From NCBI GenBank assembly GCA_905235315.1, contig CAJOLG010000018.1:1-15195 (forward strand): DNA of 15,195 bases, read 5' to 3'. Position 1 is the stretch's first letter. Each line of letters starts with the position of its first letter. This document shows, piece after piece, positions 1 to 7,906 of this stretch. The DNA comes from an uncultured Solobacterium sp. Lineage in GTDB: Bacteria > Bacillota_I > Bacilli_A > Erysipelotrichales > Erysipelotrichaceae. The notes beneath the pieces are model-generated. The model saw nothing but the letters and a program-made list of their open reading frames with translations, was not told the origin of the DNA and made no database searches. The position numbers and the translations under genes were made by a program.

Positions 1-851
1 CGTTTCTGTATTCGTTTACCGCACATCTGTCCGAAAAGGGATGGCTGGATCGCGCGGTGATGTTTGTGGATGAGCGGGGAATTCCGTATTTTCAGACGGC
101 GATCGACCTGACCCGTCAGGTTCCGGGCGGGGACCAGATTGCGTTTGGGGCGGCAGTCAATATCATTCCGCGGGATACCGCGCTCTATGATCAGATTGAG
201 TACCTCTCGATTTCCATCGCATCCGTGCCGGAGAATGACCCGGAGTTTGAGGCGTTTCTCAGGCACCGGAAGGAGCTTGGCCTGACGACGACCATGTACA
301 ACTGTTCGACCAATTATCCGAATGCATTTGTGATCAGTGATCCGTGTGAGTCGGTCTGGTTTATGCAGTATCTCACCATGCGCGGATTTGACGGATATCT
401 TCGCTGGGCATTCAATGCCTGGCCGGAAGAGCCGCTGGTCTGTTCGGATGCGCCGCATTTTGAATCCGGGGATACCTTCCTGATTTATCCGGATGATCGC
501 TCCGCACCGGATCCTGTACCGCAGGCTTCCGTGCGTCTTAGAATGATGGAGCAGGGGTTCAGCGACATGCGCAAATACCGGCTTCTGGAACAGGAACTGA
601 ATGCGGAAGATGCAGAGACTCTGCAGGCGATTCTGCAGGAGATGGAGCGGTACGGCGGGACGTATAATGCGTACGGCGCAATGAGCGCAGTGTCTGATGA
701 AAACCGCAGATCCATTGCGGCACAGACCCTGCGTACGGAAGAAGGAATAAAAAAAGCCGCGCTGATCGCGCTTATAACGCGCCGCGGCGAAGCATCCGTT
801 ACTGCGTCCGAACATCTCCGGGAGATTCTGTCTCAGTACGGGGAAGAGTAA
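1..851 (+). CDS. GH123/DUF4091-type glycoside hydrolase, C-terminal part (5' end outside window)
   Basis: The reading frame is open from base 3 to the TAA at 849-851, giving about 282 residues; the gene starts upstream of the window, so the GTG at 57 is internal. The visible part begins FLYSFTAHLSEKGWLDRAVM, followed by FVDE. This matches the conserved 'HL.EKGW...VDE' block of the DUF4091/GH123 catalytic barrel. In characterised GH123 beta-N-acetylgalactosaminidases, an adjacent Asp-Glu pair does substrate-assisted catalysis; the likely equivalents here are the codons at 69-74. Further on, GYLRWAFNAWPEEP, a GDTFLIYP-like block and an 'R...EQGFSDMRKYRLL' segment are typical of the family C-terminus. 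The natural substrate could be a GalNAc-containing glycan, but this is family inference. The last 19 bases overlap the convergent acylphosphatase gene. The missing N-terminus hides any signal peptide. Confidence 0.75.
   Translation, partial: FLYSFTAHLSEKGWLDRAVMFVDERGIPYFQTAIDLTRQVPGGDQIAFGAAVNIIPRDTALYDQIEYLSISIASVPENDPEFEAFLRHRKELGLTTTMYNCSTNYPNAFVISDPCESVWFMQYLTMRGFDGYLRWAFNAWPEEPLVCSDAPHFESGDTFLIYPDDRSAPDPVPQASVRLRMMEQGFSDMRKYRLLEQELNAEDAETLQAILQEMERYGGTYNAYGAMSAVSDENRRSIAAQTLRTEEGIKKAALIALITRRGEASVTASEHLREILSQYGEE
749..788 (-). terminator. Rho-independent terminator of the acylphosphatase gene, inside the convergent coding sequence
   Basis: Read on the minus strand, GCCGCG (788-783) pairs with CGCGGC (761-756). 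A second GC-rich pairing (782-779 with 771-768) lies inside it, and a run of seven T (755-749) follows. It begins about 45 bases past the acylphosphatase stop codon. On the plus strand the same bases encode the Lys-Lys-Ala-Ala...Arg-Arg-Gly stretch of the glycosidase. Confidence 0.6.
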
Positions 852-1120
852 AACTCATAACGGAATTTCTTCTCTCCCGGGATAACCGCAGTTTCCTTGA
901 TGGAGAGATTGTCGATCCGGATCCAGCGGGTGCCTTCCCGCAGGCGGCTGATAAACTGCCGGAGGTTATCTTCTTCGCCCTGGGCAAAGATTTCAACCAT
1001 TCCGTTGTCCATATTCCGGACCGAACCGGTAAGATCATATTCCAATGCCAGCTGAATGCAGAAGGAGCGGAATCCGACTCCCTGCACGCGGCCTTCGGCT
1101 ATCATATAGTATCGTTTCAT
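833..1120 (-). CDS. acyP: Acylphosphatase
   Basis: This 95-residue protein has the usual acylphosphatase length. It would hydrolyse the carboxyl-phosphate bond of acyl phosphates such as acetyl phosphate or 1,3-bisphosphoglycerate in the cytoplasm. The N-terminal signature GRVQGVGFRSF (residues 10-20) contains the phosphate-binding loop and the catalytic Arg (R18). The catalytic Asn is probably the one in 'GSVRNMDNGMVEIFAQGE', where the family has 'G.VRN..DG.VE....G'. The start is the ATG at 1120, preceded by an AGGGGA ribosome site and an extended -10 promoter. The gene stands alone, convergent with and overlapping the glycosidase gene by 19 bases, with its terminator inside that gene. The family assignment is secure; the physiological substrate is unknown. 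Confidence 0.95.
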   Translation of the reverse strand: MKRYYMIAEGRVQGVGFRSFCIQLALEYDLTGSVRNMDNGMVEIFAQGEEDNLRQFISRLREGTRWIRIDNLSIKETAVIPGEKKFRYEFYSSPY

Positions 1121-1146
1121 GAAAGTCCCCTGATTATATCTTCTCT

Positions 1147-1155
1147 ATTATAGCA
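1147..1155 (-). promoter_or_regulatory. Extended -10 promoter of acylphosphatase gene
   Basis: The minus strand reads TGCTATAAT: a perfect TATAAT (1152-1147) preceded by TGn. No good -35 hexamer is seen, as expected for an extended -10 promoter. Transcription would start near 1140, giving a leader of about 20 bases before the ATG at 1120. Confidence 0.55.
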
Positions 1156-1198
1156 GGTCACCCTGCCGGGGACATTCCTACATGGATGGAGGTTTACT

Positions 1199-1879
1199 GT
1201 GAAGCGCACACTGATCGCAAACAAGACAAACTATGACGCAGCCTGGGCGGCGGAGTTTCTTTCCGGGGTCTTCCGGAGCGGAATGACCGTATGTGTTCTG
1301 ACAACCGAAGAACGGGAAGGCTGGGCAAACGGATCTGCCGACTGGGAGAGCCGTTTCGGCGAAACTGCAGATCTCCGCTATGATATCGAGCGGCCGCTCC
1401 GCAGCTACGGCATCCGCCGGTTCCGGTGGTTTGATCCGCAGCGGGATGACGATGAACAGATTCGGCGGGGAATTCTGGAGTCGGATATCACGGTGCTGTT
1501 CGGAACCGAACCGTCTGTGTGTATGGATGTGCTGGAAGATCATGATCTTGTGAGCGCACTTCTTTCATCTCCGGGTATTCTGATCGCACTCTCCGAAGCG
1601 GCGCTGACCGTGTGCCGGGAGTTTGAGAATGAAGCGCTGTACGACCGCTCTGCCCGGAAGGGGCTCGGTATCCTGCAGGGGGCGCATCTCTGTATGCATT
1701 ACGACGAGTCCGAAGAGCAGCTGAGACGGATGATCCGGCTGCTGGAAACACAGGGCGGCAGCCTGCTGGTGCTTTCGGCCGGAAGCGGAGTATATCTTGA
1801 AGAAGGCCATATCGAACTGCTCGGCGATGCCTTCATTGCGGACGAGCAGGACCTGGAAGAACTCTACAGCCTGCTTTGA
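1199..1879 (+). CDS. Divergent S51 (peptidase E)-like protein, class I glutamine-amidotransferase-like fold
   Basis: This 226-residue protein starts at GTG 1199 with a GGAGG site at 1188-1192; the ATG at 1182 is in another frame and stops at once. It is cytoplasmic, with no signal peptide. The segment GILIALSEAAL (residues 126-136) sits where S51 peptidases have 'G.SAGA', with S132 as the possible nucleophile. The segment GLGILQGAHLCMHYDES (155-171) matches 'GLGL.P....PHYD', which carries the S51 histidine (here H167). This supports an S51/type 1 glutamine-amidotransferase-like fold. The Gly-Ala after the usual Ser-Ala is replaced (SEAA rather than SAGA), so activity is uncertain: it may be a peptidase on Asp-X dipeptides, a relative with another substrate, or an inactive homologue. 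It lies just upstream of the pheST promoter but is transcribed separately. The fold is moderately supported; the function is not known. Confidence 0.5.
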   Translation: MKRTLIANKTNYDAAWAAEFLSGVFRSGMTVCVLTTEEREGWANGSADWESRFGETADLRYDIERPLRSYGIRRFRWFDPQRDDDEQIRRGILESDITVLFGTEPSVCMDVLEDHDLVSALLSSPGILIALSEAALTVCREFENEALYDRSARKGLGILQGAHLCMHYDESEEQLRRMIRLLETQGGSLLVLSAGSGVYLEEGHIELLGDAFIADEQDLEELYSLL

Positions 1880-1884
1880 GACGG

Positions 1885-1914
1885 TTGCGTTTTTCCTGTT
1901 TTTGGCGATATAAT
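1885..1914 (+). promoter_or_regulatory. Sigma-A promoter of the pheST operon
   Basis: A perfect TATAAT (1909-1914) lies 18 bases after a weak -35 TTGCGT (1885-1890). Transcription would begin near 1921, just before the T-box leader, which fits the position of Stem I. Confidence 0.65.
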
Positions 1915-1920
1915 GCTTCA

Positions 1921-2161
1921 TGTTGAGAAAGCGTTGAAGAAAAGACAAGTACCTGCGCAGCAGAACGGCCAAGAGAGGAGATCACAGGCTGAGAGATCTC
2001 TGCCGGACGGCACAGCGAATTCACTTTTCCAGTGAGACTAATCCTCTCCGGGAGATCCCCGTTACGGATCATAATTAAGGTGTATATGCGTCATTCGCAT
2101 ATAAATCAGGATGGTACCGCGTGATCAGCGTTCCTGGGTTTGGCAGGAACGTGTTTTTTTT
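1921..2161 (+). promoter_or_regulatory. T-box riboswitch (tRNA-Phe, UUC specifier) controlling pheST
   Basis: This leader senses uncharged tRNA-Phe and switches pheST between termination and read-through. Stem I is closed by GAAAAG (1939-1944) pairing with CTTTTC (2024-2029). It contains the GACAAGTA GA-motif (1944-1951), a CGGC/GCCG helix (1966-1969 with 2002-2005), AGAGAG, and a distal hairpin GAGATC/GATCTC (1978-1983 with 1995-2000). The specifier is read as UUC at 2020-2022, followed by A, in the context GAATTCAC. A hairpin GATCC/GGATC (2054-2058 with 2066-2070) and a perfect 8-bp Stem III (2083-2090 with 2096-2103) follow. The T-box is AGGATGGTACCGCG (2108-2121). Its UGGU (2112-2115) can pair with the tRNA ACCA end, including the A73 expected of tRNA-Phe. 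In the antiterminator AGGA (2108-2111) pairs with UCCU (2132-2135), and GCG (2119-2121) pairs with CGU (2129-2131). Confidence 0.93.
2127..2161 (+). terminator. T-box-controlled terminator before pheS
   Basis: CGTTCCTG (2129-2136) pairs with CAGGAACG (2144-2151) over a seven-base loop, followed by eight T (2154-2161). Bases 2132-2135 (UCCU) are shared with the antiterminator, so the two structures exclude each other. The pheS GGAGG site begins right after the T run. Confidence 0.9.
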
Positions 2162-2173
2162 GGAGGCAGAACT

Positions 2174-3211
2174 ATGATGGAGCAGATCGAACAGGTATTA
2201 CAGGAAGCACTTGCCGCGATCAATGCGGCAGACAGCCCGGATGCGCTCAATGACCTGAGAATCCAGTATCTCGGCAAAAAGGGAAGTATTCAGGCACTCA
2301 TGGCGGAAATGAAGAATCTTCCGAAGGAGGAGAAACCGGCATTCGGCCAGAAGGTAAACGGACTCAAGACCGCAGTCAGCGAAAAGCTTGAAGAGCGGCA
2401 GGAACAGCTGCGCGCCCGGGTTCAGAAGGAAAAGATGGCCGCATCCGCGATTGACATCACCCTTCCCGGCACAAAGCTGGAAGCGGGCACAACCCATCCG
2501 CTGATCATGATTCAGCAGGAACTGGAATCGCTCTTTGTCGGCATGGGGTATAAGATCGCCGAAGGACCGGAAGTTGAGGATGATTATTACAACTTCGAAC
2601 TTGCGAATATTCCCCAGGATCATCCGGCGCGCGATATGCAGGATACCTTCTACATCGATCCGCGCACGCTGCTGCGGACACATACCACCGCGATGCAGAT
2701 GCGGGAGCTGGAGAAGGCGAAGGGCGGCCTGCCCATCAAGCTGATCTGCCCGGGCAAGGTATACCGCAGAGATGATGACGATGCGACCCACAGCCATCAG
2801 TTCATGCAGTGCGAGGGTCTCGTTGTGGGAGAGCACATCACGCTTGCCGATCTCAAGGGGACGCTCGAATATATGGCGAATGCCATGTTCGGAGAAGGAC
2901 GCAAAGTCCGCTTCCGTCCGAGTTACTTCCCGTTCACGGAGCCTTCGGTGGAAGTGGATGTATCCTGTCCTTTCTGCAACGGAAAAGGATGCAGCGTCTG
3001 TAAGGGATCCGGATGGATCGAAATTCTCGGCGCCGGCATGGTTCACCCGCATGTGCTTGAAATGAACGGGTTTGATCCGGAAAAATGCAGCGGGTTTGCG
3101 TTCGGTGTCGGTCTTGAGCGTGTTGCGATGCTGAAATACGGCATTGATGATATCCGTAATTTCTATATGAACGATCTCCGGTTCCTGAAGATGTTCGACC
3201 GGTTTGACTGA
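2174..3211 (+). CDS. pheS: Phenylalanyl-tRNA synthetase alpha subunit
   Basis: This 345-residue catalytic subunit of the cytoplasmic alpha2beta2 PheRS activates phenylalanine and charges tRNA-Phe. Its length is normal for the family. The first ~90 residues form the charged coiled-coil arm that binds tRNA. The class II core follows: LRTHTTAMQMR (167-177), FRPSYFPFTEPSVEVDV (247-263, motif 2 region and Phe pocket) and GFAFGVGLERVAMLKYGI (307-324, motif 3 with the ATP-binding Arg). Four cysteines, C265, C268, C273 and C276, make a CxxC-x4-CxxC knuckle also seen in other Bacillota PheS. The start is ATG 2174, with GGAGG at 2162-2166. The frame is open back to 2111, but those bases are the T-box and terminator. 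It is followed by pheT after 11 bases, with the pheT ribosome site beginning on the last base of the TGA. Confidence 0.98.
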   Translation: MMEQIEQVLQEALAAINAADSPDALNDLRIQYLGKKGSIQALMAEMKNLPKEEKPAFGQKVNGLKTAVSEKLEERQEQLRARVQKEKMAASAIDITLPGTKLEAGTTHPLIMIQQELESLFVGMGYKIAEGPEVEDDYYNFELANIPQDHPARDMQDTFYIDPRTLLRTHTTAMQMRELEKAKGGLPIKLICPGKVYRRDDDDATHSHQFMQCEGLVVGEHITLADLKGTLEYMANAMFGEGRKVRFRPSYFPFTEPSVEVDVSCPFCNGKGCSVCKGSGWIEILGAGMVHPHVLEMNGFDPEKCSGFAFGVGLERVAMLKYGIDDIRNFYMNDLRFLKMFDRFD

Positions 3212-3222
3212 GGAGGTGTGTC

Positions 3223-5619
3223 ATGCGTTTAAGTTATAAATGGCTGAGTGAATATGTTGATCTTTCCGGCATCACACCGGAGGAACTGGCGGACAGAATG
3301 ACCACCGCCGGACTGGAAGTGGAAGGCATTGAACCGATGGCACAGGGAACCAATCTTGTAATCGGGGAAGTGCTGTCCTGCGAAGACATTCCCGGCACCC
3401 ACCTGCATGCGACAGTTGTCCGTACGGGGGAAGGGGAAGAAAACCTGCATAAGATCGTCTGCGGTGCGCCGAATGTACGCGCCGGCCTGAAAGTGATTAC
3501 GGCGCTTCCCGGCGCAAAGCTTCCCGGCGGTACGATTCAGGCACGTCCGGTCCGCGGATACGAAAGCAACGGCATGATCTGCGCGCTGTTTGAACTCGGC
3601 GTGGACAAAAAGTATCTGCGCCAGGAACAGATTGACGGCGTGGAAGAACTTCCGGAAGATGCCCCGGTCGGTGAAACCGATGTATTCGGGTATCTCGGAC
3701 TCGATGATACAGTGCTTGATGTCTCTCTCACACCGAACCGGGCAGACTGCTCCTCCATGTGGAACATGGCAAAGGAAGTCGGTGCGATCCTGAACCGCAA
3801 GGTCACATGGCCGGATTATGAGGGCAAGGGCGATGTCGGAGAAAAGGGAACGTTCCGGGTCACATCCGAAACCGAAAAGTGTCCGCTCTTCTTCGGCAAG
3901 GTTGTCAATCATGTCAAGGTCGGCCCGAGCCCGAAATGGATGGTCGACTATCTTCACGCGGCCGGAATGAATTCCATCAACAACGTGGTTGATATCAGTA
4001 ACTTTGTCATGCTGGAAACAGGCCAGCCGCTCCATTACTATGACCTCGCAAAACTTCCGCACCATGAGATTACGGTCAAAGATGATGTTGAAACAGTGAT
4101 TACCGCGCTTGACGGTGTCGAGTTTGATATTCAGAAGGGAGATATCCTGATTACGACCGGCGGCGAAGCAACCGGTGTTGCCGGCATTATGGGCGGGGAA
4201 GAGTCCAAGATTGATGAGAACACCAAAGGAATCGTGATTGAGGCGGCCCATTTTGATCAGGCAAGCGTACGCCGTACATCGATTCGCCTGAATCTCATCA
4301 CCGAAGCTGCCCAGCGTTTCACAAAAGGCGTCGAGCCGCTTTCCTGCCGGAAGGGAGTAGACCGTTCCGTGCAGCTGCTTCAGAAGTACGCGGATGCGTC
4401 CGGCTTTGAGGCAACCGAGATTGCCGGGGATGAGACATATACACCGGTTACCGTCACCGAAACGCTTACCCACTGCAACTCCCTGCTTGGAACTTCGTTC
4501 ACGATGGATCAGGTAAAGGATGTTCTGGAACGGCTCGGGTTCTGCCCGGAAATCAACGGGGATGTGATTGTCAGTCATATTCCGAGCTATCGCACGGATA
4601 TCGAGCGGGATGCGGATATTGATGAGGAAGTGATCCGTCTGATCGGATTCGACAGCCTTGCGTCCACACTGCCGGTGATGGAAACTACGGTCGGAAAACT
4701 GTCGCCTGCGCAGTCTCTGCGGCGGGAGACCCGTGCTCTTCTCAACGGCTTTGGACTTCACGAGATCGTGAGTTATACCCTTGTCGGCGAGGATATGGTG
4801 AAAAACGCAGTTATGCCTGCCGGCGAGCCGGTTGAACTTGCAATGCCGATGAGTGAGGCAAGACGATATGTCCGTACTTCGCTGATCGGCTCCGTGCTGG
4901 AAGTAATCAAATACAATGAGGCGCATTCCAATACGGATGCAGGTTACTATGAGATCTCCAAAGTTTACGGCAAAGGAGTTGAACAGGAACGCCTTGCGGT
5001 TTTCCTCGACGGCGCACTCATGAAAGACAACCTGCACCGGACTGCAGTGCAGGGAGACTTCTATACCATGAAGGGAATCCTCGTTGACTGGCTGAAGAAG
5101 AACGGCTACACGGAAGCACGGATTCAGGTGAAACCCAATGCGACCGATGTTCTGCGGTTCCATCCGTACCGCAGCGCGGAACTTTGGATCGATTCCACGA
5201 AGCTCGGCGTATTCGGCGATGTTCATCCGGATCTTCTGCATGCATTTGACCTGAAACAGGGCGTGTATGCAGAACTGATCATCGATCCGCTGTTCGCCGG
5301 GAAAAAATCACGCGTGAAATTTGAAGCGCTTGACCGGTATCCTGCGGTTACCCGTGATATCGCGCTGGTCGTTGACGGCGATGTGACTGCGAAGCAGATT
5401 CTCGATGTGATCCGCAAGGAAGGGAAGCGGCTCGTGCGCTCCAGTGAAGTGTTCGATGTCTATGAAGGCGAAAACATCGGAGAAGGCCGCAAGTCGATTG
5501 CGCTCCGCATCACGTATCAAGCTGCTGACCGCACCCTGACCGATGAAGAGGTCTCCGGCGTTCACAGCGCAATCCTTGAAGGGCTCCGCAGTAAGCTTGA
5601 CGCTCAGCTCAGAGCATAA
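3223..5619 (+). CDS. pheT: Phenylalanyl-tRNA synthetase beta subunit
   Basis: This 798-residue beta subunit handles tRNA recognition and hydrolytic editing of Tyr-tRNA-Phe; its length is normal. Domains in order: B1 (MRLSYKWLSEYVDL...GLEVEGI, 1-40); the EMAP/OB tRNA-binding domain (about 40-150, with IVCGAPNVRAG); the B3/B4 editing domain (about 205-385, with SINNVVDISNFVMLETGQPL and a GIMGGEES segment); B5 (about 400-470); a catalytic-like core (about 480-690); and the C-terminal ferredoxin-fold anticodon-binding domain (about 700-798, with RYPAVTRDIALVV). The ATG at 3223 has AGGAGGTG just upstream. The gene is co-transcribed with pheS under the T-box and ends before the bidirectional terminator. 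No lesion is seen. Confidence 0.98.
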   Translation: MRLSYKWLSEYVDLSGITPEELADRMTTAGLEVEGIEPMAQGTNLVIGEVLSCEDIPGTHLHATVVRTGEGEENLHKIVCGAPNVRAGLKVITALPGAKLPGGTIQARPVRGYESNGMICALFELGVDKKYLRQEQIDGVEELPEDAPVGETDVFGYLGLDDTVLDVSLTPNRADCSSMWNMAKEVGAILNRKVTWPDYEGKGDVGEKGTFRVTSETEKCPLFFGKVVNHVKVGPSPKWMVDYLHAAGMNSINNVVDISNFVMLETGQPLHYYDLAKLPHHEITVKDDVETVITALDGVEFDIQKGDILITTGGEATGVAGIMGGEESKIDENTKGIVIEAAHFDQASVRRTSIRLNLITEAAQRFTKGVEPLSCRKGVDRSVQLLQKYADASGFEATEIAGDETYTPVTVTETLTHCNSLLGTSFTMDQVKDVLERLGFCPEINGDVIVSHIPSYRTDIERDADIDEEVIRLIGFDSLASTLPVMETTVGKLSPAQSLRRETRALLNGFGLHEIVSYTLVGEDMVKNAVMPAGEPVELAMPMSEARRYVRTSLIGSVLEVIKYNEAHSNTDAGYYEISKVYGKGVEQERLAVFLDGALMKDNLHRTAVQGDFYTMKGILVDWLKKNGYTEARIQVKPNATDVLRFHPYRSAELWIDSTKLGVFGDVHPDLLHAFDLKQGVYAELIIDPLFAGKKSRVKFEALDRYPAVTRDIALVVDGDVTAKQILDVIRKEGKRLVRSSEVFDVYEGENIGEGRKSIALRITYQAADRTLTDEEVSGVHSAILEGLRSKLDAQLRA

Positions 5620-5623
5620 CCAC

Positions 5624-5690
5624 AAAAAAGGAATTCCCGAAGGATGCCTCAAACGGTTTGTCTGAGGCATGCAGGAATTCCTTTTTCTAT
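5624..5690. terminator. Bidirectional terminator between pheT and the export operon
   Basis: A 13-base outer arm (5625-5637, five A then GGAATTCC) is the exact reverse complement of 5674-5686 (GGAATTCC then five T). Inside it, ATGCCTCA (5644-5651) pairs with TGAGGCAT (5663-5670). The flanking A-run and T-run give a U-tract in both directions, so it can end pheT (plus) and the ABC transporter operon (minus). Confidence 0.9.
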
Positions 5691-5706
5691 GGTTCATCGT
5701 GGATGT

Positions 5707-7899
5707 TCAGCCGTCAGTTTCATCAATCATCTGACGTTCAACGAGATCTGCGAAGAATCCTTTCTTCGCCATCAGTTCGTCATAGGTTCCGTCTTCGATG
5801 ATCTTTCCGCCGTCAAGTACGATGATCCGGTCACAGTGACGGATCGTACTGAGACGGTGGGCGATCATCAGACGCGTACATTTCAGGGAATCGAGGGCAT
5901 CTATGACCTTCTTCTGGGTGAGATTGTCAAGCGCGGAAGTCGCTTCATCAAAGATCAGAATGCGGGGTTTCGGCGCAATTGCCCGGGCGATCATCATCCG
6001 CTGTTTCTGTCCGCCGGAGAAGCTTCCGGATCCTTCGGAAATCATGGTGTGCATTCCCATCGGCAGCCGGCGGATATCATCGCCGAGACCTGCAATTTCC
6101 GCGGCTTCCCATGCGTCGTCCATCGAAAGCCATGGCGCGGAGATGATAATGTTCTCATAAATACTGCCGGTGAACAGTTTTCCGTCCTGGGTTACCGTTC
6201 CGATTTTCTGACGCAGGGATTTCATATCAATATTGGAGATATCTTTTCCGTCATAGAAGATACCGCCGCTGACCGGTTTCTCAAATCCCAGCAGAAGACG
6301 GACCAGGGTGCTCTTCCCGCAGCCGCTCTTGCCGACAATTGCGACATACTGACCGGCGCGGATCTTGAAGGAAAGGTTCCGCAGAACAAACGGCCGTGCC
6401 GTATCATATCGGAACGAGAGATTGGTGACTTCGATCGAGCCGCTGAGCGAGCTGAGGTATTCTCTTCCTTCGCTTGTCTCAGGTTCTTCCTTGAGAATCG
6501 GCTCCACCATTTCAATGATCGGGCGGATACCGGCAAGATTTGCGGCAATCGAAACGATTCCCATGAAGGAACTGAACACCATCCCGTATGCGGTATTGAA
6601 CGCGAAGTATTCTTCATAGGAGATGCCGGTCGCTATCGCAGCACGGTAGATCAGAAGGGTTCCGACAAGGCCGATCGCCGTTGAGATGACAGAACTGCTC
6701 TTGAGGAACATGGAAGGGTTATAGGTCAGTTTCAGAACTTCGGAATACAGATTTCCCCAGCGGGAGAAGAAGCGTTTCTCTGCGCCCGCAAGACGGATTT
6801 TCTGAATCCCGCTGATCATCGCAAAACTCATGCCGTATTCTTTTGCGCTGAGCGACATGCGCTGGCGTGAGATACGGATCTGGGCGATCGTTGTCAGAAT
6901 ATAAACTGCGATACTGGCAAAAATGACCAGAAGTGCCGGCATAAACAGCGAAGGTGCGTAATGAACGATCTGGGTCAGATAAACCAGGGAGAACGTGGTA
7001 TTCATCAATGCGCTGTAAGCACTGGAGAAGATCATATTGATCAATGACTGCATATAGGAACTCCGCTGTGCCAGTTCGCCGGAACTGTATTTCCGGAAAA
7101 ACGAAGGCGGCAGGGAAAGAATCCGCATCATGACGGCAGCCCGGACCTGGATGTCCTGGCGCACCTCGATACGTCCGTTGATCAGTGTGGTGTAAACCGA
7201 ATTGACGGTCTGGCACACGGTAAGGCCGATCATAAATGCCGCAATGCCCAGAAGGGGCTGCAGCTCGCCGCTGTTGAGAACGGTGCCCATCAGGATGAAA
7301 CTGGCTTTTGTCGCAAGAATACCGAGTACGGAGGAAACGGCCATCAGAACCAGGAGCGCAATGTTCTCCGGTATGGAGCGCGTTTCCCAGGCGTAGATCA
7401 GAAGATCGCGGACCGTCATGGATTTAAGCGGGAAAGGCTTATAGAAACACAGCGCTCTGGGGCTGAGCTGTTTCGCCGTTGTGCTGTCAAGCAGTACGGT
7501 TTTTCCCGTTGTTGGATTCTGGAAGGTATACCCCTGGAGCTTACCGGGCAGAAGAGCTACCGGAACGGAGCCCTCGTTCAGGAATCCCATCATCGGACCG
7601 ATTGCGTCTGTCCACCATTTTCCGGTGAGCTCAACTTCCCGGCGCATGATGCCGTTGGGACGCGTCAAAAACTCGATCTGCTCATTCAGATCTTTGATCT
7701 CATCCGGAACTTCCTTCGGTGTGATGTGATACCACAAAAGGATCTGTTCCATCGCGTTCTTTGCCTGTACGGTATCCTCCAGCAGACTGATGTAGGATTG
7801 GTCGCCGGTTACAGAGGCCGCGATTCTCGAAAATGTTTCACTGAACGCCCGCTCATCGCTGATCTGGCGCTGCTTGATTTGTTCTTCAAACCAACCCAT
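5707..7899 (-). CDS. NHLM/NHLP-type peptide-export ABC transporter, second subunit (permease-ATPase fusion)
   Basis: This 730-residue ABC half-transporter is the last gene of the export operon. Residues 1-160 form a soluble N-terminal domain with no peptidase Cys/His motif; the segment PVALLPGKLQGYTFQNPTTG...YKPFPLK is characteristic of the second ABC protein of NHLM bacteriocin systems. The transmembrane domain spans about 175-450. The ATPase domain follows: Walker A GKSGCGKST (523-531), Q-loop Q571, signature FSGGQKQR (627-634), Walker B RILIFDE (646-652) and H681, all intact. It probably forms a heteromer with the C39 subunit upstream, since these pairs usually occur together. It starts at ATG 7899, seven bases after the preceding TAG, with AGGTGAG as ribosome site overlapping that stop. 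The exporter family is secure; the substrate is inferred from the leader-peptide gene at 11253. Confidence 0.88.
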   Translation of the reverse strand: MGWFEEQIKQRQISDERAFSETFSRIAASVTGDQSYISLLEDTVQAKNAMEQILLWYHITPKEVPDEIKDLNEQIEFLTRPNGIMRREVELTGKWWTDAIGPMMGFLNEGSVPVALLPGKLQGYTFQNPTTGKTVLLDSTTAKQLSPRALCFYKPFPLKSMTVRDLLIYAWETRSIPENIALLVLMAVSSVLGILATKASFILMGTVLNSGELQPLLGIAAFMIGLTVCQTVNSVYTTLINGRIEVRQDIQVRAAVMMRILSLPPSFFRKYSSGELAQRSSYMQSLINMIFSSAYSALMNTTFSLVYLTQIVHYAPSLFMPALLVIFASIAVYILTTIAQIRISRQRMSLSAKEYGMSFAMISGIQKIRLAGAEKRFFSRWGNLYSEVLKLTYNPSMFLKSSSVISTAIGLVGTLLIYRAAIATGISYEEYFAFNTAYGMVFSSFMGIVSIAANLAGIRPIIEMVEPILKEEPETSEGREYLSSLSGSIEVTNLSFRYDTARPFVLRNLSFKIRAGQYVAIVGKSGCGKSTLVRLLLGFEKPVSGGIFYDGKDISNIDMKSLRQKIGTVTQDGKLFTGSIYENIIISAPWLSMDDAWEAAEIAGLGDDIRRLPMGMHTMISEGSGSFSGGQKQRMMIARAIAPKPRILIFDEATSALDNLTQKKVIDALDSLKCTRLMIAHRLSTIRHCDRIIVLDGGKIIEDGTYDELMAKKGFFADLVERQMIDETDG

Positions 7900-7906
7900 A
7901 TCTCAC

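Noticed and set aside
1973..2048. GAGAGGA pairing with TCCTCTC as the base of Stem I
   Set aside because: A full Stem I with GA-motif, AGAGAG and distal loop is closed by 1939-1944 with 2024-2029; the seven-base match would break this arrangement and is likely chance.
2111..2173. A 21-residue N-terminal extension of pheS
   Set aside because: These bases are the T-box, terminator stem and T-run; the GGAGG site points to ATG 2174 and the family length fits 345 residues.
2198..3052. A 284-codon open frame antisense to pheS
   Set aside because: It is a shadow of a certain gene and its translation shows no family features.
3229..5241. A 670-codon open frame antisense to pheT
   Set aside because: It lies entirely opposite a clear pheT, has no ribosome site or recognisable domain, and reflects codon bias in the sense gene.
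5644..6684. A 346-codon plus-strand frame starting in the pheT terminator
   Set aside because: It starts in the hairpin and runs antisense to the well-supported ABC ATPase domain.
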